A stretch of 64,000 nt of DNA from Paenibacillus sp. LS1 (GCF_026013365.1 NZ_JAPDOE010000011.1:124001-188000); one strand, 5' to 3'; positions 1 through 8,463 are shown, counted from the first letter of the stretch. Made by a program: numbers and translations. The notes: generated by a model from the letters alone, not told the origin.

Positions 1-2
1 TG

Positions 3-230
3 TACGCCAAGCAAATGGGCGAGAGGGGTTACATCCGGTGGTTGCAGGAAACCGATCTGGATAGCGACTTACTGGCTTCTTATTCTAATCAAATTCTAAG
101 TGGACAAGAGCAGCTTGAAACATATGATTACGATGGAACCGCAGTGGATCAACTAGTATCCTCGATTCTAGATTGCTTTGCGCACCAATATGAGAGGAGG
201 GATGTTGAATGGGAATGGGAGTTACGGTAA
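3..230 (+). CDS. C-terminal end of an unidentified protein (5' truncated by window)
   Basis: The reading frame is open from the first bases of the window and ends at 230, so only about 75 C-terminal residues are visible and the start lies outside. The visible part is acidic and probably helical (for example DYDGTAVDQLVSSILDCF). It overlaps the start of the next glycosyltransferase gene by 22 bases, which suggests one operon with translational coupling. A partner glycosyltransferase is a reasonable guess from the neighbour, but no diagnostic motif is visible here. Confidence 0.55.
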   Translation, partial: YAKQMGERGYIRWLQETDLDSDLLASYSNQILSGQEQLETYDYDGTAVDQLVSSILDCFAHQYERRDVEWEWELR

Positions 231-1540
231 TTATTCCTACATATAATCGGTCGGACTTGCTGGAACGCACATTGGTATGTTTGAAGCATCAGGAGAAGGA
301 CGAGTCATTATTCGAGGTGATTGTCTGTGATGACGGATCAAATGATGATACAAAAGAGGTTGCCTGTTCTTTTGAATCGTATTTGGATCTGAGATATTGT
401 TATCAAAAGGATCTCGGGTTTCGGGCCGGAACTGCACGAAATATGGGACTTCACCTTGCCAAGCATGAGATATGTGTGTATTTGGACACAGGGGTGTTGA
501 TTGGTGCCGATCTCATTCGCAATATCATCGATTTTCATCTTCGGTATGCAGGCACTATCGGTTTAGGTACAGTTCATGGGATGAATCAAAAGGATGATCA
601 GCATCCAATCGCCAGATATCTGCAATCGATTGCGTTGTCGGAACATCCTGAAGCTTGTCTGCGTAATCCGATGTTGAAAACCTACCCGGATTCCAGACAA
701 ATGCAGTTCGACTTTTACGAAAATGACCTGGACCGAAGTTCCGCTCCGTGGTCGTTTTTCTGGACAAGTATGGTTTCCGTGGAAACCCGTGTGTTGAGAG
801 AAGTGGGTGGATTCGACGAGTCCTTTCATGGATGGGGGCACGAGGATCTGGAATTGGGTTATCGGTTGTGGAAAGCAGGCATTCATTTTCGATCGGACCC
901 TGCGCTTCATGCGTTGCATTTGCCTCATGAGCAATTTAATCCTGTGCAGATGACAAGCCGGAAGAATCATTTACATTTTGTCAGGTTGCATCAGGAGCTT
1001 CCTGTCGAACTGTCATATGTAAACGAGGCTCTGAATCTTGAAATGTTGCTTGCACAGTTTAATGTGGCAGATCAATATCTACCTCAAGATTATGAGCATA
1101 TTGAACCAAGCGATATGGATCCTAACCAAGAAGGCAGACGATTAGCAGTAGGATACATGTCTTCTTCGTTCGTTGATAGGTTATGTATTACCGATGTATT
1201 TGCATGTAATCAGCATAATGCTGAAGTTATTCGTACGGAACGACCTACTATTAACACCAACTTCAAAGCAGGTTTTATCAATTTTTGTGAGGATGATTAT
1301 TATCAAATGGCCGTGATTACGGATGTCTGGAAAGTTATTCCGCTGACCCTGCTAATCGTCCTGCTGGATGAACTGCTACGGATCGCTAAGCAAGTCTATC
1401 TTCTGGATACGGCCGGTCTGGATCTTGAAAAGTTGCCTATTGTTGGGGAACAGTTACCGACTGGGTTTAACGCAGAACCAATCAGACGCATTGGCAAGAC
1501 GGGCGTATATGACATAACACGTCTTGCTATGACGACTTAG
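209..1540 (+). CDS. Glycosyltransferase family 2 (GT-A fold) with C-terminal extension
   Basis: A cytosolic sugar transferase that would use a nucleotide-sugar donor; acceptor unknown. Residues 1-110 hold the GT-A nucleotide-binding part: VIIPTYNR near the start, then VIVCDDGSNDDT, and YLDTGV as the likely DxD-type metal site. Around residues 185-235 the stretch WTSMVSVETRVLREVGGFDE followed by GWGHEDLELGYRLWKAG matches the galactosyltransferase-type C-terminal part found in chondroitin-synthase-like enzymes (Glyco_transf_7C). About 170 further residues follow with no motif I recognise, including a hydrophobic stretch VWKVIPLTLLIVLLDELL. The start has GAGAGGAGG upstream and overlaps the previous gene. 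A hairpin terminator follows. Confidence 0.85.
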   Translation: MGMGVTVIIPTYNRSDLLERTLVCLKHQEKDESLFEVIVCDDGSNDDTKEVACSFESYLDLRYCYQKDLGFRAGTARNMGLHLAKHEICVYLDTGVLIGADLIRNIIDFHLRYAGTIGLGTVHGMNQKDDQHPIARYLQSIALSEHPEACLRNPMLKTYPDSRQMQFDFYENDLDRSSAPWSFFWTSMVSVETRVLREVGGFDESFHGWGHEDLELGYRLWKAGIHFRSDPALHALHLPHEQFNPVQMTSRKNHLHFVRLHQELPVELSYVNEALNLEMLLAQFNVADQYLPQDYEHIEPSDMDPNQEGRRLAVGYMSSSFVDRLCITDVFACNQHNAEVIRTERPTINTNFKAGFINFCEDDYYQMAVITDVWKVIPLTLLIVLLDELLRIAKQVYLLDTAGLDLEKLPIVGEQLPTGFNAEPIRRIGKTGVYDITRLAMTT

Positions 1541-1618
1541 TTATTTCTTATCTTACTGCTTGTCTATTGCTATATGCCTCTGTACAGCCGATTCGCTACA
1601 TGGAAACTTTTGAATTCA

Positions 1619-1660
1619 TACAAGAAAGAGCCGTGCACATCTGCAGGGCTCTTTCTTGTA
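1619..1660 (+). terminator. Intrinsic terminator after the glycosyltransferase
   Basis: Perfect 14-bp stem: TACAAGAAAGAGCC (1619-1632) pairs with GGCTCTTTCTTGTA (1647-1660). The descending arm is T-rich; no long T-run follows. Confidence 0.75.
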
Positions 1661-1691
1661 TGCTGTGTCTGAACAAGTAATTCGGTATATC

Positions 1692-1860
1692 TTATATAGG
1701 GGGTTCATTCTTCTTTTTGAGATACTGCTCAATCACAATTTCGAGCACAGGTCCAGGGTCATCTGGCGGGCCAGATCATAATGCTTGCCTTCGAAAGGTG
1801 CCCGGCTGATCCCAGCCCGGAATCTTGGCGTACTGTAACCATCCTTAACATCACAACATT
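1692..1860 (-). pseudogene. Decayed C-terminal remnant of an unidentified gene
   Basis: On the minus strand one frame reads DVKDGYSTPRFRAGISRAPF then EGKHYDLARQ and stops soon after. The next frame continues as DDPGPVLEIVIEQYLKKKNE before a TAA at 1694-1692. Joining the two with one frameshift gives a plausible C-terminus of about 55 residues. There is no start codon or ribosome site, and the upstream part of the gene is missing. The parent family was not recognised. This, with the terminator, accounts for most of the 1541-1954 gap. Confidence 0.5.
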
Positions 1861-1954
1861 CCCCTATCTCGATTTAGCATAAAAAACGATACCCGACTAT
1901 CTAATCAACGATACTATAAGATAAACCGAACGTCAGAACTGGAAGGCTATAGAA

Positions 1955-2839
1955 ATGAGGGGATCAAGGTTGAATCCGATTTGGCATGAGAGCAGTAGAG
2001 CCAGTAATTTGTATTTTATTAGCGGTGGTCACAAGCCGGCCAACGCTCACCAATGGGGGCCAGGCGTGCGTGACGTTTATGCACTGCACTATATTATCCG
2101 TGGCCAAGGGACCCTGGAGACGGGTGATAGTGTTTTTCGGCTGGTTACGGGGGAAAGCTTTATCATATTCCCGCAAAAGGAGATCTATTATTATCCAGAC
2201 CCGCAAGATCCGTGGGAGTACGTCTGGGTGGAGTTTAGCGGTGAGGACGCCGGCCGGTTGCTGGCGCTGACACAGCTTTCAGAGGTACAACCCGTAGTGA
2301 CGGTCTCGCCGGAGACACTGCAGCCCTTTTTTCATCTTGCCTGGAGCGCGGGTGGATCATCTTATGAAGTGCTGCGGGCGGATGCCCGTTTGCGTCTACT
2401 GCTTTCCTACTATATGGAATATTATCCAAAGGAGCCGCAGGTGGATGTCAAGGATTATGTCTGGCTGGCGAGAAAGTACATCGAGCAGAACTACTGGAAG
2501 CCGACATTGACCGTCACGGAGATCGTAAAGGCAGTTAATCTGGAGCGCAGTTATTTGTTTCGTCTGTTTAAGGGAGCAACTGGCAAGTCTGTTTTGGAGT
2601 ATATTACATCCTGCCGGATCCGGCGGGCCTGTGAACTACTGAAGACATCAGGATTGCCTATTCAATCCGTGGCCTACTCTGTTGGTTACAATGACCCGCT
2701 TTACTTTTCCAAAGTATTCAAAAAAGCAACATCACACACGCCAACAGCATACATGATACTTCACCAGACAAAGAGATTACGTAACGGAACAGGGCGCAGT
2801 TCCCGGACTCTCGGAAATAACGTATCAGCTTCTCAATAG
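1955..2839 (+). CDS. AraC family transcriptional regulator, cupin sensor domain
   Basis: A DNA-binding activator of the AraC/XylS family. Residues 20-150 form the arabinose-binding cupin-like sensor domain (HYIIRGQGTLETGDSVFRL, then GESFIIFPQ). Residues 175-275 hold two helix-turn-helix units: LTVTEIVKAVNLERSYLFRLFK and the signature IQSVAYSVGYNDPLYFSKVFKK is split across the second. It converges on the alpha-galactosidase genes, which it may control. ATG 1955 has GGAAGG eight bases upstream; TTG 1970 also has a good site (GAGGGGA), so the start is ambiguous by five codons. The last 25 residues form a basic tail that overlaps the convergent small gene on the other strand. Confidence 0.88.
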   Translation: MRGSRLNPIWHESSRASNLYFISGGHKPANAHQWGPGVRDVYALHYIIRGQGTLETGDSVFRLVTGESFIIFPQKEIYYYPDPQDPWEYVWVEFSGEDAGRLLALTQLSEVQPVVTVSPETLQPFFHLAWSAGGSSYEVLRADARLRLLLSYYMEYYPKEPQVDVKDYVWLARKYIEQNYWKPTLTVTEIVKAVNLERSYLFRLFKGATGKSVLEYITSCRIRRACELLKTSGLPIQSVAYSVGYNDPLYFSKVFKKATSHTPTAYMILHQTKRLRNGTGRSSRTLGNNVSASQ

Positions 2840-2984
2840 GCTCCCGTCCACAGTTCAGCTTCACTCCGAGACAATGGATGCACAGAAATTGCTGGGCAGA
2901 GCGTGAGATCAATTTGAGGTAAATACCCACATCGTCTGAAGAGAGCGGGACCTGACAGGAGGTACACAGGCGATGTTGAGCCAT
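2718..2984 (-). CDS. Small CxxC/CxxC (zinc-ribbon-like) protein of unknown function
   Basis: An 88-residue open frame whose ATG directly follows the TAG of the alpha-galactosidase gene, so translation is probably coupled. It carries two cysteine pairs, LCTSCQ near residue 8 and FLCIHCLG near residue 35, as in small zinc-binding proteins, followed by an amphipathic helix EKLIRYFRESGNCALFR. This first 68-residue part has strongly protein-like composition. The last 20 residues are hydrophobic and run into DNA that codes for the C-terminus of the convergent AraC protein, a 122-base overlap. The function is unknown; a role linked to alpha-galactoside use is inferred from position only. Confidence 0.6.
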   Translation of the reverse strand: MAQHRLCTSCQVPLSSDDVGIYLKLISRSAQQFLCIHCLGVKLNCGREPIEKLIRYFRESGNCALFRYVISLSGEVSCMLLACVMLLF

Positions 2985-4151
2985 CTATTTCACCAGTTTG
3001 GCACGCACGACTAAACAATCATGTGCTGCGACAACGGGAGCGAAGCGTTCACGGAACACGCCAAGCTCTTTATGTTCCCAGCAGTCATACAGTGACAGAG
3101 CGTACCCGGCAGCGTAAGGCAGACCCATATCCCAAAATTGCAAAGACAACTCCCGCTGGTTGTCGCTCAGGTTGAAGAAGCCAATAGCTAGATCGCCATC
3201 TGTGAGTACCTTCACCAGCATAAATACATCGTCTGTGTGAAACCATTGTGGCTCCGGTTTGATACGGTAAGCTCCGCGAGCTTCTACATCTTGGTTGATG
3301 GCAAGCAAGTCTGGATTGAGCAGAATATCTTTTGTGATCTGGTTCGCCTTGCGTACGTCACATCCGATCATTAGCGGTGAACCCATCATGGACCAGAGTG
3401 AAAAGTGGGTTTTATATTCGATGTCGTTGCATCCGCCGATACTGCCGATAAAGTCGTTGTTGCTTCCACCATACATACCTACAATCAGCATATCCATGTC
3501 GTTATGGCAGAAGGAGCCCGTGTAGCTTTGTTTGCCAAGCTGCGAAAGGGAAAGCGCTTTGACCGAATCCCAATTGTCGCGGATATCTTCGGTAGAGCGG
3601 TACATATGAGCACCAGATTCTCGAATCCAGTCGTATACGTCGTCGGCTCCCCAGTTGCAGGCGGAGAACAGGATATCGCGTCCGCAGTTTTTGAGCGCCA
3701 GGCTCATCCGTTTGTACAGCAGCTCGCCTGAGATATGGCGCGGCTTGAAGCAGTAATCATACTTTAAATAATCAACGCCCCATTCGGCAAAAAGGGCGGC
3801 ATCCTGGAATTCATGCTCAAAGCTGCCTGGATACCCGGCACAAGTATGTGTACCCACGCATGAATACATGCCGAACTTTAGACCTTTGCTGTGGACATAG
3901 TCGGAAAGCGCTCTCATTCCACTTGGGAATTTTATCGGATCAGTCACCAGATTGCCGCTCACATCCCGTTCCTTCAGGCTCCAGCAATCATCGATTACGA
4001 TATACTCATAGCCAGCGGCCAGATAACCTTCCGATACGAACACATCAGCGACATCTCGAATTAATTGCTCGTTAATATCCCACGTAAAGGTATTCCACGA
4101 ATTCCAGCCCAGAGCAGGGGCAAAGCCTAGCACTTGATTGTTGCTCATCAT
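2985..4151 (-). CDS. Alpha-galactosidase, glycoside hydrolase family 27
   Basis: Hydrolyses terminal alpha-1,6-linked galactose from melibiose, raffinose-type sugars or galactomannan side chains with retention. GH27 hallmarks: LGWNSWNTF at residues 14-22, YIVIDDCW near 50, the nucleophile Asp132 in YLKYDYC, and the likely acid/base Asp189 in YRSTEDI. A C-terminal beta-sandwich ends with HDCLVVRAKL. At 388 residues it is the usual length for bacterial GH27 and has no signal peptide, so it acts in the cytosol on imported oligosaccharides. AGGAAGGA precedes the two start ATGs. It is followed with no gap by a small CxxC protein and faces an AraC gene. Confidence 0.93.
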   Translation of the reverse strand: MMSNNQVLGFAPALGWNSWNTFTWDINEQLIRDVADVFVSEGYLAAGYEYIVIDDCWSLKERDVSGNLVTDPIKFPSGMRALSDYVHSKGLKFGMYSCVGTHTCAGYPGSFEHEFQDAALFAEWGVDYLKYDYCFKPRHISGELLYKRMSLALKNCGRDILFSACNWGADDVYDWIRESGAHMYRSTEDIRDNWDSVKALSLSQLGKQSYTGSFCHNDMDMLIVGMYGGSNNDFIGSIGGCNDIEYKTHFSLWSMMGSPLMIGCDVRKANQITKDILLNPDLLAINQDVEARGAYRIKPEPQWFHTDDVFMLVKVLTDGDLAIGFFNLSDNQRELSLQFWDMGLPYAAGYALSLYDCWEHKELGVFRERFAPVVAAHDCLVVRAKLVK

Positions 4152-4664
4152 CTCGCATCCTTCCTCATCTCAGTTTCGTTAACAACACTTAACTGAACAT
4201 AAACGATGAGCGACGTTTCCTACCATAGCTTAATGTTGCTTGGATATGGACATATGTTGCTCTGCTGTGCTGGGGGAATTAGCTCTTCCAATCAGGCTCT
4301 CGGCAGGTATTCCGAAGTTGCCGGTAGAAGCATAAGAAAGGAAAAATGTTTGTCTGCGAAGAAGTTATATCTATCTTTTCAGGGATCTGTGCGAAACAAT
4401 GGTATAGATGTTATGATCGGTGATAATGCTCGAACAGGATGTCAAAGCCACAGGGGAATTTGAATAGTATTCGGTTCTTTTAGGAAAAATACCCCATTGG
4501 GGAATTCCTCATATGAAAGGTAACAATCCCGCCGGGACGATTATGCTTATGGCAAAATGGTTCCCTTTGGATAATGTGCGATTTTCCATCGGTTTTTCGT
4601 TAAACATAAGTGTCCGTTTGATATGATCAGATATATAAATTATATGGATTGGGAGTGTCACGAA
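4152..4664. other. Intergenic region with no supported gene
   Basis: About 510 bases between two divergent genes. It should hold the promoter of the alpha-galactosidase gene (minus) and that of the DNA repair gene (plus). The 85-codon plus-strand frame at 4206-4463 has no ribosome site and no protein-like pattern. A short dyad, CCCCATTGGGG, lies near 4490-4501. I see no RNA gene or clear operator. Confidence 0.5.
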
Positions 4665-5372
4665 ATGAACCTAGATGAAGTGATGCAAGAGCTAGAGGCG
4701 CTGGGCAAAGAACGAACGAAAAAAATCTATATCTCCAATGGTGCGCATGAACCGTTATTTGGCGTGGCAACCGGGGCGATGAAACCTATCGCCAAGCAGA
4801 TCAAAAAGGATCAACCTTTGGCGGAGCAATTATACGCGACAGGTAATTATGATGCGATGTACTTTGCAGGCGTGATTGCCGATCCAAAAGTGATGACGCC
4901 AGCTGATTTTGATCGTTGGATCGATGCCGCTTATTTTTATATGATCTCTGACTTCATCGTTGCTGTGACGTTGGCCGAGACAGATATTGCGCAAGAGGTC
5001 GCTGACGCATGGATTGCTAGTGGTGATGAACTGAGAATGTCAGCGGGATGGAGCTGTTACTGCTGGTTGCTCGGAAGCCGGAAGGATGCTGAGTTTTCGG
5101 AGAATAAACTGATGGAGATGCTGGAACAGGTGAAAAAGACCATTCACGAATCGCCGGAACGAACGAAATATTCAATGAACAACTTCCTGTATACCGTTGC
5201 AACATCCTATCAACCATTGCACGATCAGGCGGTAGAGACGGCCAAGGCCGTTGGCCCTGTCGAAGTAAATAAGGACAAGCCCAAGAGCAAGCTGCTGAAT
5301 GCGTCTGAGAATATCCAAAAGGCAGTGGATAAAGGGCGGACGGGGTTCAAGCGTAAATATGTAAGATGCTGA
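4665..5372 (+). CDS. DNA alkylation repair protein (AlkD-like HEAT-repeat family)
   Basis: Predicted cytosolic member of the AlkC/AlkD family, which removes alkylated purines such as 3- and 7-methyl bases. The whole protein is helical, as in HEAT-like repeats. Recognisable parts are the N-terminal GVATGAMKPIAKQIKKDQ, which matches the family pattern in which a GV/PVLRxIAK-type helix precedes repeats, and YFMISDFIVAVTLAETD with the downstream SAGWSCYCWLLGSRK. ATG 4665 is preferred over the longer frame from 4623, because GGGAG lies nine bases upstream. At 235 residues it has the expected length. It stands alone and is followed by a terminator. Confidence 0.85.
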   Translation: MNLDEVMQELEALGKERTKKIYISNGAHEPLFGVATGAMKPIAKQIKKDQPLAEQLYATGNYDAMYFAGVIADPKVMTPADFDRWIDAAYFYMISDFIVAVTLAETDIAQEVADAWIASGDELRMSAGWSCYCWLLGSRKDAEFSENKLMEMLEQVKKTIHESPERTKYSMNNFLYTVATSYQPLHDQAVETAKAVGPVEVNKDKPKSKLLNASENIQKAVDKGRTGFKRKYVRC

Positions 5373-5471
5373 AATTTTCGCCATATCGTCAGTTCTCTCG
5401 TACGGAGCATATCTCTCTAATGCAATAGCCGTTTTTAAGGATGGTTGGCTCAAAAAAGAGGATACACGATC

Positions 5472-5510
5472 AAATAGACCGCAACCTTCACAAAGGTGGG
5501 CGGTCTATTT
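5472..5510 (+). terminator. Intrinsic terminator between repair gene and tetR
   Basis: AAATAGACCGC (5472-5482) pairs with GCGGTCTATTT (5500-5510), with a small inner stem CCTT/AAGG. It can serve both convergent genes, the alkylation repair gene and the TetR gene. Confidence 0.8.
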
Positions 5511-5577
5511 GTGTTTCCAGCTCGATAACAAAAAGAAACAACCTCAAAGCTACGTATCGTATAAAAGCCCGAAACCT

Positions 5578-6159
5578 CTACATATCGTTCCGTTCAACCA
5601 TTTCTTTTGCTTGCTGCCTGCCCGCCGAGAGAAAGCTGTCGCTAAGATCAGAATCACTAACAGACCGTGCAAGAACAAGCGAGCCAACCATGGTACTGAA
5701 CAATGCCCGACCTTTGTATACATCAATTTCAGCCAGGTTGGAGATAAAAGAGATCATCCGCTCCAATTCATGGGTGAATACCTGACGGACCTCTTCCGAA
5801 GAACGGGATATTTCGCTGGAAAGGGCGGGGAAAATACAGCTCATTTCTGTTTGGTCGCGGTGATACGGACTCAAATAATAATCGATGACTTTATTAATTT
5901 TGGGATGTTGCTCTTCCTGATCAGCGACGTTCTGAAGAAGTGCAATGGTATCACTGATGGCATATTCGCAGGCTTCCGCAACCAACTGTTCCTTATTGTC
6001 AAAGTGTGAATAGAACCCTCCATGAGTCAATCCGGCTCCCTTCATAATAAACGGGACACTCACGTCCTGAATACCATTGGTGCGAAAAGCTCGAGCCGCA
6101 CTCTCAACTATCTTACCTCGTACTTTTATTTTATGTCCTTTGGGATAGGGCATTTTCAT
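5578..6159 (-). CDS. TetR/AcrR family transcriptional repressor
   Basis: Residues 10-60 form the TetR helix-turn-helix: IVESAARAFRTNGIQDVSVP, then GAGLTHGGFYSHFDNKEQLV, which is the usual recognition-helix pattern. The rest is a helical ligand-binding and dimerisation domain with a single Cys (MSCIFPALSSEIS). It is transcribed away from the dehydrogenase/exporter operon, and both promoters carry a near-identical AT-rich site, so it very likely represses itself and that operon. TGGAGTGA precedes two possible ATGs, 6159 and 6153. The ligand is unknown; the exporter genes suggest a toxic or hydrophobic compound. Confidence 0.92.
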   Translation of the reverse strand: MKMPYPKGHKIKVRGKIVESAARAFRTNGIQDVSVPFIMKGAGLTHGGFYSHFDNKEQLVAEACEYAISDTIALLQNVADQEEQHPKINKVIDYYLSPYHRDQTEMSCIFPALSSEISRSSEEVRQVFTHELERMISFISNLAEIDVYKGRALFSTMVGSLVLARSVSDSDLSDSFLSAGRQQAKEMVERNDM

Positions 6160-6190
6160 TCACTCCATAGTTTCATCATTCTGCTTTTTT

Positions 6191-6210
6191 AAAATATTAT
6201 AATCATCATA
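6191..6210 (-). promoter_or_regulatory. Probable TetR operator in the tetR promoter
   Basis: The minus strand reads TATGATGATTATAATATTTT. It matches the plus-strand copy at 6288-6307 (TATGATGGTTATAATATATT) at 18 of 20 positions. Both contain the TATAAT -10 box, so a bound repressor would block each promoter. Confidence 0.65.
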
Positions 6211-6272
6211 ATTAGGCCTGTCAATTTGGCTACTAAATATCTGTTGCTTTACAAAAGGGTCACATGCGGTTG

Positions 6273-6325
6273 TTGACGGTCTTAAAATATGATGGTTATA
6301 ATATATTACGGTCATCATATTTTAA
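6273..6325 (+). promoter_or_regulatory. Promoter of the dehydrogenase operon with 13-bp inverted repeat operator
   Basis: A sigma-A promoter is visible: TTGACG (6273-6278), 18-base spacer, TATAAT (6297-6302). A perfect inverted repeat TTAAAATATGATG (6282-6294) and CATCATATTTTAA (6313-6325) brackets the -10 box. This is the geometry of a TetR-type operator, and a related half lies in the divergent tetR promoter. Confidence 0.75.
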
Positions 6326-6354
6326 ATTAACTTCAAATCGGGAGGTATCAGAAT

Positions 6355-7734
6355 ATGAGCGAGTTTGAATCTGTGGATACGTTAGTTATTGGATCAGGTC
6401 CAGGGGGATATGTGGCGGCGCTTCGTTCTTCGCAATTGGGGATGAAGACGGCAATTGTCGAACGAAAACAGCTCGGCGGGGTCTGCACACATGTGGGCTG
6501 CATACCATCCAAAGCATTAATTGCGGAATCGCATCGCTATGATTTGTTCAGACAGTTGAATCAAGCTGAAGCGGCAGCGATATTTAAGAACGCCCAGCAT
6601 TTCAAACAGGAGGTTGTGAATAAACAGGCTGGTGGCGTCCACTATTTGTTAAAGACTGCAGGTGTGACCATTCTCGAAGGAGAGGCTAGTCTTGTGGATG
6701 AGCACACAGCGATGATTCGGCAAGCTGGGCAGGAGCAAAGTATTTCTTTTAAAAACCTCATACTTGCAACGGGGTCTCAGCCGGTTGAGCTGCCCGCATT
6801 TCCATTTGGAGGTCGCATCTTGTCTTCCACTGAAGGACTGTCTCTACAGGAGGTCCCGAGTAGTCTGGTTGTGATCGGCGGAGGTTATATTGGTGTGGAG
6901 CTTGGACAGATGTATGCCAAATTCGGAACAAAGGTAACGATTCTGGAGGGAGGAGCACAAGTATTGCCTGGATTCGAGGCGGAACTTGCAGCCCCTGTAG
7001 TCAAACAATTGAATGCGGATGGCATCCATATCGTAACCGGAGCGACTGCCGAAAAGGTGGAGCAGAATGCGGATTCCATGACACTGCATTATTCCAAAAA
7101 CCAAGAGCAGCACATGGTCACGACGGAATATGTATTGGTCACGATCGGCAGGAAACCCAATACAGACGGACCGTTAGGATTGGAACGCATTGGCTTGCCA
7201 GTGACCAGCAAGGGACTGGTTGAAATAGATGAACAGTGTAGAACAGTTATCCCGCACATTTATGCCATTGGAGATATTACGGCTGGTCCAGCACTCGCTC
7301 ACAAGGCATCCTATGAAGCCGAAATAGCAGCAGAGGCCATTGCGGGTCTCACCTCCAAAGTGGATTACAAGGTGATTCCGCTTGTTGTTTTTTCTGATCC
7401 GGAGCTATCCAGTGTTGGAGTTAGTGAGACGGAAGCGAAGGCACAAGCCATTCCGGTGGTTATTGGGAAATCTTCTTTCGGGATCAACGGAAGAGCATTG
7501 GCATTAAGAGAACCCGAAGGGTTTGTAAAAGTTGTGGCTGACCCGACTTCAGGAATTGTCATTGGTGCGCAAATCGTTGGCGTGGAGGCATCCACACTGA
7601 TATCGGAGCTCGCACTTGCCATTGAGATGGGGGCAACCGTAGAGGATCTGGCGATGACAATTCACCCTCATCCTACTTTGGGAGAAGTGATTATGGAGGC
7701 TGCCGGGAACGCGGTCAACAAAATGATCATGTAA
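6355..7734 (+). CDS. Dihydrolipoamide dehydrogenase-like flavoprotein disulfide reductase
   Basis: FAD-dependent pyridine nucleotide-disulfide oxidoreductase. Residues 8-20 hold the FAD-binding GSGPGGYVAA. The redox-active pair lies in GGVCTHVGCIPSKAL (residues 41-55), close to the dihydrolipoamide dehydrogenase pattern. An NAD-binding GGGYIGVELG lies near 180 and a second FAD motif YAIGDIT near 300. The dimerisation domain ends with HPHPTLGEVIMEA, which carries the catalytic His. Length 459 is typical. It has no E1 or E2 neighbours; it heads an operon with a HlyD-like adaptor and an ABC-2 permease under TetR control. A detoxifying or thiol-reducing role is therefore inferred rather than pyruvate dehydrogenase work. 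Confidence 0.9.
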   Translation: MSEFESVDTLVIGSGPGGYVAALRSSQLGMKTAIVERKQLGGVCTHVGCIPSKALIAESHRYDLFRQLNQAEAAAIFKNAQHFKQEVVNKQAGGVHYLLKTAGVTILEGEASLVDEHTAMIRQAGQEQSISFKNLILATGSQPVELPAFPFGGRILSSTEGLSLQEVPSSLVVIGGGYIGVELGQMYAKFGTKVTILEGGAQVLPGFEAELAAPVVKQLNADGIHIVTGATAEKVEQNADSMTLHYSKNQEQHMVTTEYVLVTIGRKPNTDGPLGLERIGLPVTSKGLVEIDEQCRTVIPHIYAIGDITAGPALAHKASYEAEIAAEAIAGLTSKVDYKVIPLVVFSDPELSSVGVSETEAKAQAIPVVIGKSSFGINGRALALREPEGFVKVVADPTSGIVIGAQIVGVEASTLISELALAIEMGATVEDLAMTIHPHPTLGEVIMEAAGNAVNKMIM

Positions 7735-7824
7735 AGCAAACATGTGGATGTTCTGTCATCGGAGTGTCCAGTGTAAATATTTTCAGTTCAACTTATATGC
7801 ACAAGGAATGAGAATGGGAGAGAT

Positions 7825-8463
7825 ATGAGAATGAAGATAAAAGCTGGTTTGTATATCGGAATTGCGATGGTGTTTATTGTTGGGGGTTCACTACTTGCTG
7901 TTAAAGGAAAGGATGCTGTCACTCAGGCCGAGAGCAAGAAACAAGGCATATTGGAGTCAGAACAAACGACATTATTTTATCAGAATAGTCCTGGGGCAAT
8001 TGTAGAGGCGGGTGCGTCTGCAGGTAACTCCGTGAAAGAGGGAGAGGTACTTTTCAAAGTGAAATCAGCGGGGGAGGGAGATGTGGATGTACTCGCACCG
8101 TATGACGGATTGGTTGACCGAGTCAATGTAGATAAGGGGGATCAAGTCCAAGCAGGAGTGCCGCTGGCAGTTGTACAAAAAAATACGTATTACACCGACC
8201 TTTACATACAGGAAAGTGAAATTCAACAGCTTGAAGTGAATCAAAGTGTTGATGTTCATTTTCCGTATTTGGATCAGCCAACGCAGGTGAGAGGGATTGT
8301 TACTTCCATTTCGTCTGCACCTCAATTTGCGAACTTGCGCATGTCACGGGAAAAAGGACAAGCTGATTTAAGTATGTTTCTGGTCCGAATATCGATGGAG
8401 TCGAATACTGATTTGCTTCCGGGGATGACAGCAGAGGTGAAACTTGATGAAATCACTGATTGA
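7825..8463 (+). CDS. HlyD-family secretion adaptor (biotinyl/lipoyl-like)
   Basis: A membrane-anchored adaptor subunit of an exporter. Residues 5-25 are a membrane segment (AGLYIGIAMVFIVGGSLLAV). Then comes a split barrel-sandwich hybrid domain: PGAIVEAGASAGNSVKEGEV and VLAPYDGLVDRVNVDKGDQV are the two lipoyl-like halves, without the long coiled-coil hairpin of Gram-negative homologues. A beta-barrel follows and ends with LPGMTAEVKL. At 212 residues it is short. GGGAG lies 4 bases before ATG 7825 and 10 before ATG 7831, so either start is possible. It overlaps the next permease gene. Confidence 0.85.
   Translation: MRMKIKAGLYIGIAMVFIVGGSLLAVKGKDAVTQAESKKQGILESEQTTLFYQNSPGAIVEAGASAGNSVKEGEVLFKVKSAGEGDVDVLAPYDGLVDRVNVDKGDQVQAGVPLAVVQKNTYYTDLYIQESEIQQLEVNQSVDVHFPYLDQPTQVRGIVTSISSAPQFANLRMSREKGQADLSMFLVRISMESNTDLLPGMTAEVKLDEITD

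Noticed and set aside
4206..4463. 85-codon plus-strand frame in the GH27-alkD gap
   Set aside because: No ribosome site, no recognisable pattern, and an amino acid mix not typical of protein.
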